A program made the translations under genes and the position numbers. Shown here piece after piece: positions 26,176-36,147 of a stretch of 64,000 nucleotides of DNA (within the stretch, counting starts at the first letter, position 1; each line of letters starts with the position of its first letter). The notes beneath the pieces were generated by a model, which was not told the DNA's origin, ran no database searches, and saw only the letters and a list, made by a program, of their open reading frames with translations. Origin of the DNA: Flavobacterium sp. Leaf82 (GTDB lineage: Bacteria > Bacteroidota > Bacteroidia > Flavobacteriales > Flavobacteriaceae); NCBI RefSeq assembly GCF_001422725.1, contig NZ_LMMA01000006.1:62001-126000 (forward strand). Reading direction: 5' to 3'.

Positions 26176-27165
26176 TTAGTAGTTCCACATATCTTCTTCG
26201 AAGTTTCGAATCTTTTCTTTTACTCTTTCAGATTCTAACAATTGACTTTGTGCATTGTCTTTCATGTAATCTTTGATCTCACGATCTCCGTACATATTTT
26301 CCTCTTTATAAATAATAGCATTAAAATGTCTCGAATTTAAAATCTGATCAAATGAAATAGGAATTGCAGAGTTCTTATCGTTAAATGCTTTTCCTTCATG
26401 CAATACTTCACGCGCATTTGGAAAGAAAACCCAAAACAATTCAATATAATCCTTCTCGTCGCTATTCATTGTATAAACGTCAGGAGTTACAGGACAAATA
26501 CCCAATAAGCGGTATTTCAAATCACTTTGACGTTTGTCAAAATACCAATATCCTTTTATTTTATATTGAGTAACATCAGCTGCAGTTAAATCTTGTTTCA
26601 GGATGTACTCTGCCGGTATTGACCTGGTTGGTCCAACAGTTTCGTCAACATACGTAACAACCTTCTTTTTTCCAGTCCCGGTAACTACTTTTTTCTTTAC
26701 AACTCGTGTTTTGTAGTCATCCGGATATTGATTGATCAATTCTCTACCAGCATCTGTTGTATCAACACGGGATAAGGCTCCCTGAATGTCTTTTAAAGAT
26801 TTTTTAGTATTAAAATAACTGTCGCTATATACTTCAGTAATTTTACCGTTTCTAATACCTTTTGTCAAAACGTCGTAAAGCGAACGTCTGTCTGACCCAA
26901 TATTAGCTGTATCCACTGGAAAATATAAAGGGAAATTGATTTTTTCGTTCAAATCAATAATTTCCCAGGTAGTTTTCCCCATAAGGACATCCCTATCATC
27001 TACATAACCATAAGCCAAAGGCTTATCATTATCTGAGATAAGCTGTGCAGGAGTTTTAAGCCCTATCTGACCAGCTGTTTTTGCATTTAGCAAGTTCGAT
27101 TGTGCATTAGAGCTAAAAGCCCCAACAATCAAAGCAATAACCATTAAAAAATTTTTCCCCTTCAT
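26176..27165 (-). CDS. gldO: GldO, paralogue of the gliding/T9SS protein GldN
   Basis: 329 residues with a signal peptide (1-21, ending SSNAQ). It is near-identical over its length to the upstream GldN, with blocks such as LISDNDKPLAYGYVDDRD and QYKIKGYWYFDKRQS conserved. In F. johnsoniae GldN and GldO are partly redundant periplasmic partners of the GldK ring in the type IX secretion system. The gene sits last in the gldKLMNO order, 281 bp after gldN, and has its own terminator. Most differences from GldN are conservative. Confidence 0.93.
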   Translation of the reverse strand: MKGKNFLMVIALIVGAFSSNAQSNLLNAKTAGQIGLKTPAQLISDNDKPLAYGYVDDRDVLMGKTTWEIIDLNEKINFPLYFPVDTANIGSDRRSLYDVLTKGIRNGKITEVYSDSYFNTKKSLKDIQGALSRVDTTDAGRELINQYPDDYKTRVVKKKVVTGTGKKKVVTYVDETVGPTRSIPAEYILKQDLTAADVTQYKIKGYWYFDKRQSDLKYRLLGICPVTPDVYTMNSDEKDYIELFWVFFPNAREVLHEGKAFNDKNSAIPISFDQILNSRHFNAIIYKEENMYGDREIKDYMKDNAQSQLLESERVKEKIRNFEEDMWNY

Positions 27166-27387
27166 GATGACACTTTTTGCAACAAAGCTAAGGAAATTTT
27201 ATGTATTAATTTATTATTTTTCTTACAATTTTGCAAAATTGAAAATTAAGAGATAAAATGCTGCTTATCCCAACATAATCAGAACTTATTCAAAGTGAAT
27301 TAATTACACTTATTTACACTTACAAATGTATCAATTGAGACTTTGTATTAAACTATTTTACTAAAAGCAATGATTTTCAGTTTTGGC

Positions 27388-27425
27388 CAAAAAAAAACTC
27401 TTACTACATTGTAGTAAGAGTTTTT
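27388..27425 (-). terminator. Terminator after gldN
   Basis: ACTCTTACTAC and GTAGTAAGAGT form perfect 11-bp arms with a 3-nt loop. The A-run 27388-27397 gives the minus-strand U-tract. It separates gldN from gldO, so gldO may be expressed separately or by read-through. Confidence 0.8.
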
Positions 27426-27446
27426 AGTATAATTTAATTTAGATAC

Positions 27447-28436
27447 TTAGTAGTTCCACATATCTTGCTCGAAGTTACGAATCTTCTCTTTTACTCTTTC
27501 AGATTCTAATAACTGATTTTGTGCGTTGTCTTTCATGTAATCTTTGATCTCACGATCTCCGTACAAGTTTTCTTCTTTGTAAACAACTGCATTAAAACGT
27601 CTTGAATTTAAGATCTGATCGAATGAAATTGGAAGAGCTGAGTTACTGTCGTTAAAAGCTTTTGCTTCATGCAAAGCTTCTCTCGCATTTGGGAAGAAAA
27701 CCCAAAATAACTCAATATAATCTTTCTCGTCACTATTCATTGTGTAAACATCCGGAGTTACAGGACAAATTCCAAGTAAACGATATTTCAATTCACTTTG
27801 ACGTTTGTCAAAATACCAGTATCCTTTTATTTTATATTGTGTAACATCAGCCGCAGTTAAATCTTGTTTAAGGATATATTCAGCAGGCACAGATCTTGTT
27901 GGACCAACTGTTTCCTCAACATAAGAAACAACTTTCTTTTTACCAGTACCGGTAACAACTTTTTTCTTCACAACACGTGATTTATAGTCGTCAGGATATT
28001 GGTTGATTAACTCTCTACCAGCATCTGTTGTATCAATACGAGATAACGCACCTTGAATATCTTTCAAAGATTTTTTAGTATTGAAATAACTGTCGCTATA
28101 CACTTCAGTTATTTTGCCGTTTTTAACAGCTTTCGTCAAAACGTCGTAAAGAGAACGTCTGTCAGAACCAATATTAGCTGTATCTACCGGAAAATACATT
28201 GGAAAGTTGATTTTTTCATTTAAATCAATAATTTCCCAAGTAGTTTTTCCCATCAAGATATCTCTATCATCTACATAACCATATGCCAAAGGCTTATCAT
28301 TATCAGAAATAAGTTGCGCAGGAGTCTTAAGTCCTATCTGATCAGGTGTTTTTGCATTTAGCAAATTCGATTGCGCATAAGAAGAAAAACCTCCAGCGAT
28401 AGAAACAACGGCTATTAAAAAATTTCTTACTTTCAT
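27447..28436 (-). CDS. gldN: GldN, periplasmic T9SS/gliding protein
   Basis: 329 residues with a signal peptide (1-22). GldN (PorN in Porphyromonas) joins GldK in the periplasmic ring of the type IX secretion system and contacts GldM. Family features are VDDRDILMGKTTWEIIDLNE near 56 and RNFEQDMWNY at the end. It follows gldM by 45 bp and is the likely ancestor of the tandem copy gldO. The order KLMNO identifies the locus with confidence. Confidence 0.95.
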   Translation of the reverse strand: MKVRNFLIAVVSIAGGFSSYAQSNLLNAKTPDQIGLKTPAQLISDNDKPLAYGYVDDRDILMGKTTWEIIDLNEKINFPMYFPVDTANIGSDRRSLYDVLTKAVKNGKITEVYSDSYFNTKKSLKDIQGALSRIDTTDAGRELINQYPDDYKSRVVKKKVVTGTGKKKVVSYVEETVGPTRSVPAEYILKQDLTAADVTQYKIKGYWYFDKRQSELKYRLLGICPVTPDVYTMNSDEKDYIELFWVFFPNAREALHEAKAFNDSNSALPISFDQILNSRRFNAVVYKEENLYGDREIKDYMKDNAQNQLLESERVKEKIRNFEQDMWNY

Positions 28437-28481
28437 CGTGGTATCATTATAAGATATTGAATGTAGTTTGCACTACTAATT

Positions 28482-30023
28482 TTATTGTATTTCGTAAATT
28501 ACCGGAGCAGTTCTTGGTAATAAATAACTACCAGCTCCAACAAGTTTAGTTTTAATTTCAGAAATAGTAACCTGGTCTCCTTTTCCAGCTCTTGAAAGAA
28601 CTGTTTTACATTGTGCATTCAATCTGTTACCAGAAACAACTACAGTAGGTTGTCCAGCAATTTTCATATTAAATCCAACAACATCTAAACCAACTTCGAA
28701 ATCGAAATCAAGTAATTTAGCACCAATAGTAGCAATTTCTAAGTTAGATTTAGGTCCTTTAACAACACCCATTTCTCCTCTAATTGTTCCTGTTGGTCCA
28801 GGAATACCTTTAATTCTGAATGTTTTCTTGTCTGTAACTTTATCACCGTTTGGTAGTGTTCCAGTTACAGAAATTGTAGCTTCAGTACCTTGTCCAGGGC
28901 TCATGTTATATTTACCAGGTTTTCCGGCAGAAGATAATCCAGGAGCACTTGCATTAATTTTGTTTGCATCAACACCAGCGAATGATACAGAGATTGGGTT
29001 AACAACTCCTCTATAAACAACATTCATCTTATCAGCAGAAATTGTAGCTGAGTTTGGTCTTGGTACTACAACATAAGTTCCTTTAAATTTCAATGGAATG
29101 TTTTTACCATCTTCTAAGAAAGTAAATTGTCCATTAATATTTTGCTCACCTACACCACCTGCAGTCAAAGAGATAACAGCTTGTCCGTTAACGATTTGTC
29201 CAGGTCCTTGAAATGAAGTTGGTTTTGTGTTTTCGTCATAACGACCTAAAACAACTTTACCAGTTACTTTTTCTCCTTGGAAATAAGCATTTTTATCTAA
29301 AACAACAATCGCTTGATAGTTGCTGTAAGAAGCAGCAGCAACAGCCGCTTTTCCTAAAGCACTATTATAAACGTCTGCCTCAGTTTTCTTAACGTCATTT
29401 TGCCAAGCTGAAAGTTTAGCAGCTGATGCAATTGCAGGAAAACCTTTAAAGTGATAAGCTAAGTATTTTTCTTTTATACCTTCTTTGTTTTTTACGTCAG
29501 AAACATCAAATTTTTTCTCAACTTCAGAAATAATACCAGCATATTTTTTGTCTGTACCTAAAGCAGCTTTAATATCTGATTTGTATTTTTCAATTTTAGC
29601 GATAATTTCGTTACCTTTTTTAGTGTAACCGTCTCCTGTAAACCAGTCATCGATGTTATCACCTCTGTCCATAGCTTCGTAAGGAAGTTTACCAGTTTCT
29701 TTTTCAACTTCAAATCCTTTGATAGACTGAGTTTTTAAAGTACCAATATAATCGTAAAATTCTTTTGAAATTGTTTCAACTTTATGAGCAGTTACTGCAG
29801 CAATTGCGAATTCTCCTTTTGCTTCAGCAGCTTTTTGATCTAAAGATGTTAATAAACTTGCGTTTGTTTCAGATGAACTTGTATTTGCACTTTCAAATTT
29901 TTCATTCATCAAACCAAAAGCAGATATTACTTCTTTTGATACGTTCATTGCTAACATTGCGATGAAAACCAGATACATCAGGTTAATCATCTTCTGTCTA
30001 GGGGTTAATTTTCCTCCTGCCAT
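28482..30023 (-). CDS. gldM: GldM, T9SS motor subunit
   Basis: 513 residues. One membrane helix near the N-terminus (about 12-32, INLMYLVFIAMLAMNVS) is preceded by MAGGKLTPRQK, whose Arg9 is at the position shown to matter in the GldLM motor. The large periplasmic part (about 40-513) is a chain of helical and Ig-like domains that reaches the GldKN ring (for example GKVVLGRYDENTKP and VVNPISVSFAGVDANKI). With GldL it turns proton flow into rotation that drives gliding and secretion. It lies 52 bp after gldL. Confidence 0.96.
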   Translation of the reverse strand: MAGGKLTPRQKMINLMYLVFIAMLAMNVSKEVISAFGLMNEKFESANTSSSETNASLLTSLDQKAAEAKGEFAIAAVTAHKVETISKEFYDYIGTLKTQSIKGFEVEKETGKLPYEAMDRGDNIDDWFTGDGYTKKGNEIIAKIEKYKSDIKAALGTDKKYAGIISEVEKKFDVSDVKNKEGIKEKYLAYHFKGFPAIASAAKLSAWQNDVKKTEADVYNSALGKAAVAAASYSNYQAIVVLDKNAYFQGEKVTGKVVLGRYDENTKPTSFQGPGQIVNGQAVISLTAGGVGEQNINGQFTFLEDGKNIPLKFKGTYVVVPRPNSATISADKMNVVYRGVVNPISVSFAGVDANKINASAPGLSSAGKPGKYNMSPGQGTEATISVTGTLPNGDKVTDKKTFRIKGIPGPTGTIRGEMGVVKGPKSNLEIATIGAKLLDFDFEVGLDVVGFNMKIAGQPTVVVSGNRLNAQCKTVLSRAGKGDQVTISEIKTKLVGAGSYLLPRTAPVIYEIQ

Positions 30024-30075
30024 TTTTTCTAATTAGTTCTTTATTAATAAATTTAATATAATAGTCAAAAACTAA

Positions 30076-30723
30076 TTATCCTTTGTTACTCATTGCAGAA
30101 AGCATACCACCGTAAACGCTGTTTAAAGAAGCGATATTTGCAGTCATAGATTGCATTTGCTCTTTTAATTTAGAAGCATTTTCAGCGATTTCGCTATTTG
30201 CTTGTGCGTTTCTTGAAGCACTTTCTAATTGTACTTTGTACAAGCTGTTTAATGATTCCATTTGTGCAGCAGCCATAGACATTTCTTCAGCATATTTCTT
30301 TTGTCCTGCAATAGAATCTACTGTTGGAGAAATTGCTTTTGCAGCTCCTTCGAAGTTTTTGATGCTGTTTCCTAAGCTTGCCATTAACTCACCGTCAATT
30401 TTAGCTTCTTTCAACATTACATCTAATTTTTGAGATAATAAACCTTGGGCATCAGCCGTAGCTTCAACTTTATCTTCTCTTTTTCTAGCTTGACCATTAG
30501 CTAATTCTGGGTAAACAAGAGTCCAGTCTAATTCGTCTTCAACTGGTTCAAAAGCCGAAAGAGCAAAGATTAACGCTTCAGTTAATAATCCAACTGACAA
30601 CATCACTGTTCCTGTTAATGGTCCAATTTCAAAGTGAGTAATTTTGAAAAGAGCTCCAACGATTACTACTGCCGCTCCCATACCATAAGCGAAATTCATT
30701 GCTTTTTTACTTAATAATGCCAT
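30076..30723 (-). CDS. gldL: GldL, T9SS motor proton-channel subunit
   Basis: 215 residues. Two membrane helices (about 10-28 and 36-57) are followed by a cytoplasmic coiled-coil tail (about 80-215, KLKEQMQSMTANIASLNSV). Glu49 in LLTEALIF matches the membrane glutamate of F. johnsoniae GldL that is essential for the proton-driven GldLM motor. It lies 62 bp after gldK and is part of the gldKLMN transcription unit. Confidence 0.96.
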   Translation of the reverse strand: MALLSKKAMNFAYGMGAAVVIVGALFKITHFEIGPLTGTVMLSVGLLTEALIFALSAFEPVEDELDWTLVYPELANGQARKREDKVEATADAQGLLSQKLDVMLKEAKIDGELMASLGNSIKNFEGAAKAISPTVDSIAGQKKYAEEMSMAAAQMESLNSLYKVQLESASRNAQANSEIAENASKLKEQMQSMTANIASLNSVYGGMLSAMSNKG

Positions 30724-30785
30724 AATACTTTTTTTTAGGTTTTAATTTAAAATAGATTTGATTTGGTTATTGAATTTGAATTTAA

Positions 30786-32195
30786 TTATAATTTACTTTT
30801 CTTTTTTCCGCTTCCGGTTGTTTGAGTTCCCATGTAATCCTGTACAGTTCTGAAACCAATGTAGCTTCTTGCAGAATCTGCATATTCGTGGTCACGAGTA
30901 CTTACTTGTAGGAAGTAAGCAACATCTTTCCAAGATCCTCCACGAACCACTTTTCTTTGATTGTTTCCATCAATTACGTTAGGGTTCATTGTAGAAACAT
31001 ATTCGTAAGCATTTGGATTATAAGCTGAATCTGTCCACTCTGAAACGTTTCCTGCCATGTTATATAATCCGTATCCGTTTACTTCATATGATTTTGCTTC
31101 AACAGTATATAAAGCTTCATCAGCAGCATAATCTCCTCTGCTTGGTTTAAAGTTTGCTAAGAAACAACCTCTGTCACTTTTAGTATAAGGACCTCCCCAA
31201 GGATAAGTTGCAGATTCAAGACCACCTCTTGCAGCATATTCCCATTCTGCTTCAGTTGGTAATCTGAAAGCATTTACTAAATCACGTCCTTTTTTCTTAG
31301 ATTTGATATAGCTGTTTTTATTTAATGTTCTCCAAGCACAAAATGCTTTAGCTTGTTTCCAGGTTACACCAACTACAGGATAATCTCCATAAGCTTTGTG
31401 CCAGAAATAATCATTGTGCATTGGCTCATTATATGAGTAAGCGAAATCTTTAATCCAAACTGTTGTATCTGGATACACACTAACTTGTTCAGTTTTAACG
31501 AAGTCTTTTCTTTTTCCAACTTTAGCTTTTGCAGCAGCCTGAATATCCATCCATGAATAACGGAATTTCAATTTATTTACATCAATTGTTCTTAAACCAT
31601 TATATGATTCTTCAATTGGCAAATACATAGAATCCATTACTTCAGCGTAATATTCATCCGGATAAGCTTTAGTATCTTTAATTAGCTTAACTTTTTTGTT
31701 TAACTTTCTTCCAGCATACGGATCATCTTTTGTCCCTACACTATAGTAGTTATCATACATATATTTATCATAAGCCGTCATTTTGTCTGGCTCTGAATCA
31801 TTAAATGCATAATCTGAGATACTACCACCTTTTTTACCTTTAGCATCACCAGCAGGTTTTTGACCTGTTTCATCAGCTAAAATTGCCAAACGAACTCTCA
31901 TTGTAGAATCTTTTACCCATTCTACAAATTGACGGTACTCACTATTTGTAATCTCAGTTTCATCCATATAAAACGAACGAACCGTTACTGTTTTAGTCGG
32001 AGCATCTTCTACATTAGCTAAATCAGCATCTGATTTACCCATAATAAAAGACCCACCAGGAACTAATGTCATTCCATAAGGTTTCTCAGGATGCCATTTC
32101 CCTCCTGTAACACCAACTAACTCACCTTTGTCTCCTGACTTACCACAGCCAATTACCAGTGTTAACATTGCTGCAAATGCAATAAACTTCTTCAT
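30786..32195 (-). CDS. gldK: GldK, T9SS outer-membrane ring lipoprotein
   Basis: 469 residues. The lipobox VIGC puts the lipidated Cys at 17. The body has the formylglycine-generating-enzyme (SUMF1) fold: MTLVPGGSFIMGKSD near 43, FRLPTEAEWEYAARGG near 312, NMAGNVSEWTDSAYN near 382 and VVRGGSWKDVAY near 417. GldK (PorK) uses this fold as scaffold for the periplasmic ring with GldN. It is first in gldKLMNO and has a -7-like box about 95 bp upstream. Confidence 0.95.
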   Translation of the reverse strand: MKKFIAFAAMLTLVIGCGKSGDKGELVGVTGGKWHPEKPYGMTLVPGGSFIMGKSDADLANVEDAPTKTVTVRSFYMDETEITNSEYRQFVEWVKDSTMRVRLAILADETGQKPAGDAKGKKGGSISDYAFNDSEPDKMTAYDKYMYDNYYSVGTKDDPYAGRKLNKKVKLIKDTKAYPDEYYAEVMDSMYLPIEESYNGLRTIDVNKLKFRYSWMDIQAAAKAKVGKRKDFVKTEQVSVYPDTTVWIKDFAYSYNEPMHNDYFWHKAYGDYPVVGVTWKQAKAFCAWRTLNKNSYIKSKKKGRDLVNAFRLPTEAEWEYAARGGLESATYPWGGPYTKSDRGCFLANFKPSRGDYAADEALYTVEAKSYEVNGYGLYNMAGNVSEWTDSAYNPNAYEYVSTMNPNVIDGNNQRKVVRGGSWKDVAYFLQVSTRDHEYADSARSYIGFRTVQDYMGTQTTGSGKKKSKL

Positions 32196-32290
32196 ATAAA
32201 TTTGGGATTTCTATTCATTATTATAAGTCCGTAAACGTATTTATTATTTATCTAAAAAACAATACTAGTTGCGAAATTTATTTTACCGTT

Positions 32291-32298
32291 CAAAAATA
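32291..32298 (-). promoter_or_regulatory. -7 box candidate for gldK
   Basis: TATTTTTG on the minus strand fits TAnnTTTG, about 95 nt before the gldK ATG. No TTG is seen at the proper distance, so the -33 element is weak. Confidence 0.35.
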
Positions 32299-32457
32299 AT
32301 GTTAAATAAAATAAAAAAAAAATATTTGATCGATAAACTAGCAGAAAAAATCGACGTAAAACGTTAAATTTTATACTTTATATTTATTTTCTTACTAATA
32401 TTATTTAACAATTTTTTTGAAATTTTAAAAATTTATGATTTTGGCTAAAATTTTACT

Positions 32458-33609
32458 CTATAAAGCATTTTTTCTCTGTGCTTTCCACCACCTTTCTGGC
32501 AATTCTTGGTTACAAGCGCTCAAATATTCGTCGTATGAACACGGTAATAACGTATTTCTTTTTAATTTATTGTGACCATTAGATTCGAACGGAATTTCGA
32601 TCCACCAACGATCTGTTTTGTCACTTTTGTAAAAAATTAATTCTTCCTCTTCCAGAGGAACAATATATTTTAAATACGTTGCCCGACTACCAAACGGATA
32701 TTCTTTTGAACGATAATGATACCCTTCGATAAAATACCAAACTATTTGGGCAATAATTCCCGCTTCCGGAACTGTACTATTGTGATTAAAAATTCCAAAA
32801 CATGAAACTTTATCACTAATTCCGGCATATCTTGCCAATGAACATATCTCTTTTCCATTAAAACCATTCGGCTCAAAGGTAATCATATTCGCTGAAGCTG
32901 ACGACTTTACCGAATTTAAATCAATACTTATTAAATCAGCATCTCTAAATACAGGCTCTGCCAATGCAATTTTATTAGAAATTTCGCCCAAACGATAAGC
33001 ATCAAAGAACAATTTCTCGATCAAATCTATTTCTTCCTGAGAATTATAATAAGTCTGATACCCTATATTACAATAGTTAAACAAGTTATTAGGCTCATCT
33101 ATAATAATCTTGGTCAAATAAGAATTAGCTGAAACTGTTTCATTTTCTTTTCCAAAATCAAACCTATTATCTACAGCAACCATGTTTACCATTTGCTCTA
33201 AATCATCATATGCACGATATAATGCATATGTCAAATCCTGCGAACCTCCTATAACTATAGGAATGACTTTATTCTTAATTAAAGTAGCTGTTACTTTTTT
33301 AAGAGCAAAATAAGTATCCTCTACAGAGTCACCTGCAAGAATATCTCCTAAATCTGCAATCGACGCATCCCAATTACCGGGAAACATGCTGTACAGTTTC
33401 TTACGAACTGCGTTCAGGTTAACCTCATTAATCACATTACTATTACGACGATCTTCGAGAACGCCTACTATTGCAATTGTAATTTTGCTAATATCAGGAA
33501 ACTGATCCTGGGTATGCAAAACAATTTTGCTGCCCAATTCTTGTGAAGACAATGAACTAATGAATTTTAAAATTCCGTCATTAACTGGTTCTAGAAAATC
33601 AAATTCCAT
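32458..33609 (-). CDS. Arginase/formiminoglutamase-fold protein with lost metal ligands
   Basis: 383 residues with the ureohydrolase fold: VIPIVIGGSQDLTYAL near 118, MVAVDNRFDFG near 142 and LISIDLNSVKSS near 223. In active arginases these motifs read GGDHS, DAHxD and SxDxDxxDP, which bind two manganese ions. Here the His of GGDH is replaced (GGSQ), DAH has become DNR and the third motif has lost its second Asp and its DP. Catalysis as a ureohydrolase is therefore unlikely, and a structural or binding role is inferred. It follows topA by 3 nt and precedes gldK by 262 bp. Confidence 0.82.
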   Translation of the reverse strand: MEFDFLEPVNDGILKFISSLSSQELGSKIVLHTQDQFPDISKITIAIVGVLEDRRNSNVINEVNLNAVRKKLYSMFPGNWDASIADLGDILAGDSVEDTYFALKKVTATLIKNKVIPIVIGGSQDLTYALYRAYDDLEQMVNMVAVDNRFDFGKENETVSANSYLTKIIIDEPNNLFNYCNIGYQTYYNSQEEIDLIEKLFFDAYRLGEISNKIALAEPVFRDADLISIDLNSVKSSASANMITFEPNGFNGKEICSLARYAGISDKVSCFGIFNHNSTVPEAGIIAQIVWYFIEGYHYRSKEYPFGSRATYLKYIVPLEEEELIFYKSDKTDRWWIEIPFESNGHNKLKRNTLLPCSYDEYLSACNQELPERWWKAQRKNAL

Positions 33610-33612
33610 TTA

Positions 33613-36129
33613 TTATTTCTTTTTAGCAGCCGTTTTTTTAGCTGGAGCTTTCTTGGTGGTTGTTGCTTTTTTTGCTGGTGTCTTTTTTGCCGGTGTTTTT
33701 TTTGCAATCATTTCCTGAACTTCAGCCAATGTTAATTTTGTTGCATCAACATCTTTGCTTAATTCAATTTTGATTTTGCCTTTTGTAATAACTGAACGGC
33801 CCCAACGTGCCTTTTCAACTAAAATTCCTTCATCTTCCCAATTATGAAGCACCTTATCTATATTTTTTTGTAATTTATCTTCAATTAATTCTTCTACTTC
33901 TTGTTGAGATAAGTTATCAAAATTGTATTTCTTACTTACATTGATAAAAATACCGTTCCATTTAATGAACGGTCCAAAACGACCCACACCTTTTTGAACG
34001 CCTTCGCCCTTATAAACTGCAATTGGCGCATCAGCAATCGCTTTTTCATCAATTAATTCCTGTGCTCTGTCTTTAGAAAGTCCTAAAGGATCTTCTCCTT
34101 TTGGCAACGAAATAAAAACACTTCCGTGACGTACATAAGGACCATAACGACCATTATTTACTTCTACTTCTTCTCCTTTATATTCTCCTAAACTTTTAGG
34201 CAGTAAAAATAAATTCAAAGCTTCTTCTAGTGAAATATTTCCAATATTCTGATCAGACATTAAGCTTGCAAACTTTTTATCCTCATCATCTGCTTCTCCA
34301 ATCTGAGCCATTGGTCCAAATTTTCCTAAACGAACAGAAACTTGTCTTCCGTCAGCATCTTTACCCAGGATTCTTTCTCCGCTTTCACGTTCTGCATTTG
34401 CTTCAACTTCTTTTACATTTGGATGAAACTTATTGTAGAATTCCTGCATCATGATTGCCCAGTCGATATTTCCTTCGGCAATTTCATCAAAATCCTGTTC
34501 TACTTTTGCAGTAAAATTATAATCCAGAATGTTTCCGAAGTTCTTCACTAAGAAATCTGTTACGATTGTCCCAATATCTGTTGGAACCAATTTTCCTTTA
34601 TCTGAACCTGTATTCTCTTTTAGCAACTTCTCACCTACTGCACTATTTTGCAATGTAAGTTGTGTATAATTACGTTCCTGACCTTCAAGAGTTCCTTTTT
34701 CTACATAATTTCTATTGATGATAGTCGAAATAGTTGGCGCATACGTAGACGGACGACCAATTCCTAATTCTTCTAATTTTTTCACCAAAGATGCTTCTGT
34801 ATAACGAGCCGGTGGTCTTGAATATCTTTCGGTTGCTGTAATATAATTGTTAACTAGTTTTTCGTTTACTTTTAATGCAGGCAACATTCCTTCTTGTTCT
34901 TCCTCATCATCATCATGTCCTTCTAAGTACACTTTCAGGAAACCTTCAAAAAGTAAAACTTCTCCTGAAGCTGTAAAAATTTCGCTGTGATTATTTGCTT
35001 CGATTTTTACGTTTGTTCTTTCTAATTGCGCATCGCTCATTTGAGAAGCCAGCGTTCTTTTCCAGATCAAATCATATAAGCGAGCCTGATCACGATCAAT
35101 ATTTACAGAGTGACGTGACATATCTGTAGGACGAATTGCTTCGTGCGCCTCTTGTGCTCCTTTGCTTTTGTTAGCAAAAGTTCTGGGCTTCGAAAATTCT
35201 TTACCGTATGATTTTATAATTTCAGCTTCAGCAGCATCCATAGCATCTTTAGAAAGGTTTACACTATCAGTTCTCATATACGTAATAAGTCCTGCCTCGT
35301 ATAAACGTTGTGCAAGCTGCATGGTAATCCCAACTGGCAAATACAATTTTCTTGCTGCTTCTTGTTGCAAAGTAGAAGTTGTAAAAGGTGCTGTTGGAGA
35401 TTTTTTGGTAGGTTTAGTTTCTAAATCTGCTACCTTATATTGTGATCCGATATTTTTATTTAAAAAATCTTCGGCTTCTTTTTTTGTATTAAAGTTCTTT
35501 GGCAATTTGGCTTTGAAAGATTTTCCAGCCTCATTTACAAATTCTGCTACGATAGAATAACTCGCAACTGCATTAAAGTTTTGAATCTCGCGTTCTCTCT
35601 CAACAATCAAACGAACAGAAACTGATTGCACACGACCAGCAGATAATCCACCTTTAATTTTTCTCCATAAAACCGGAGACAATTCATAACCTACCAAACG
35701 GTCTAAAACACGACGTGCTTGTTGTGCGTTTACTAAATTATAATCTATTTCTCTTGGATTCTCGATTGCTTTAAGAATCGCAGATTTTGTAATCTCATGA
35801 AAAACAATTCGCTTGGTTTTTTTAATATCTAGTTTTAGTTCTTCCGCAAGATGCCAGGAAATGGCCTCACCCTCGCGGTCCTCATCGCTCGCCAGCCAAA
35901 CCATTTCGGCATTCTTAGATAGTGTTTTCAATTTGCTTACCAAGGCTTTTTTATCTGGAGAAACTTCGTATTTTGGTTTAAATCCATTTTCTACATCTAC
36001 TCCTATTTCCTTTGATGGTAAATCTGCTATATGTCCGTAACTCGACTCTACTTGAAAATCACTTCCCAGAAATTTCTCTATCGTTTTCGCCTTTGCAGGT
36101 GACTCAACTATTACTAAATTCTTTGCCAT
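33613..36129 (-). CDS. topA: DNA topoisomerase I (type IA)
   Basis: 838 residues from the ATG at 36129; the open frame to 36150 lies within the promoter. Toprim motifs are VESPAKAKTIEKFLG and DEDREGEAISWHL (about 80), and the active-site Tyr is in LITYMRTDSVNLS (about 292). It removes negative supercoils. The C-terminus has Toprim-Crpt repeats (GRYGPYVRHG, GRFGPFIKWNG, ARWGRSVITKG) instead of Cys4 zinc fingers. It ends in a Lys/Ala/Pro tail of KKTPAKK-type repeats (about 810-838), like histone H1 tails. A good Bacteroidota promoter lies just upstream. Confidence 0.96.
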   Translation of the reverse strand: MAKNLVIVESPAKAKTIEKFLGSDFQVESSYGHIADLPSKEIGVDVENGFKPKYEVSPDKKALVSKLKTLSKNAEMVWLASDEDREGEAISWHLAEELKLDIKKTKRIVFHEITKSAILKAIENPREIDYNLVNAQQARRVLDRLVGYELSPVLWRKIKGGLSAGRVQSVSVRLIVEREREIQNFNAVASYSIVAEFVNEAGKSFKAKLPKNFNTKKEAEDFLNKNIGSQYKVADLETKPTKKSPTAPFTTSTLQQEAARKLYLPVGITMQLAQRLYEAGLITYMRTDSVNLSKDAMDAAEAEIIKSYGKEFSKPRTFANKSKGAQEAHEAIRPTDMSRHSVNIDRDQARLYDLIWKRTLASQMSDAQLERTNVKIEANNHSEIFTASGEVLLFEGFLKVYLEGHDDDEEEQEGMLPALKVNEKLVNNYITATERYSRPPARYTEASLVKKLEELGIGRPSTYAPTISTIINRNYVEKGTLEGQERNYTQLTLQNSAVGEKLLKENTGSDKGKLVPTDIGTIVTDFLVKNFGNILDYNFTAKVEQDFDEIAEGNIDWAIMMQEFYNKFHPNVKEVEANAERESGERILGKDADGRQVSVRLGKFGPMAQIGEADDEDKKFASLMSDQNIGNISLEEALNLFLLPKSLGEYKGEEVEVNNGRYGPYVRHGSVFISLPKGEDPLGLSKDRAQELIDEKAIADAPIAVYKGEGVQKGVGRFGPFIKWNGIFINVSKKYNFDNLSQQEVEELIEDKLQKNIDKVLHNWEDEGILVEKARWGRSVITKGKIKIELSKDVDATKLTLAEVQEMIAKKTPAKKTPAKKATTTKKAPAKKTAAKKK

Positions 36130-36147
36130 TGCTCTATTTTTCTGCAA

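Noticed and set aside
35162..35560. 132-residue open frame on the plus strand inside topA
   Set aside because: It lies fully antisense to conserved topA sequence, has no recognisable motif and no start signals; it is a shadow of the real gene.
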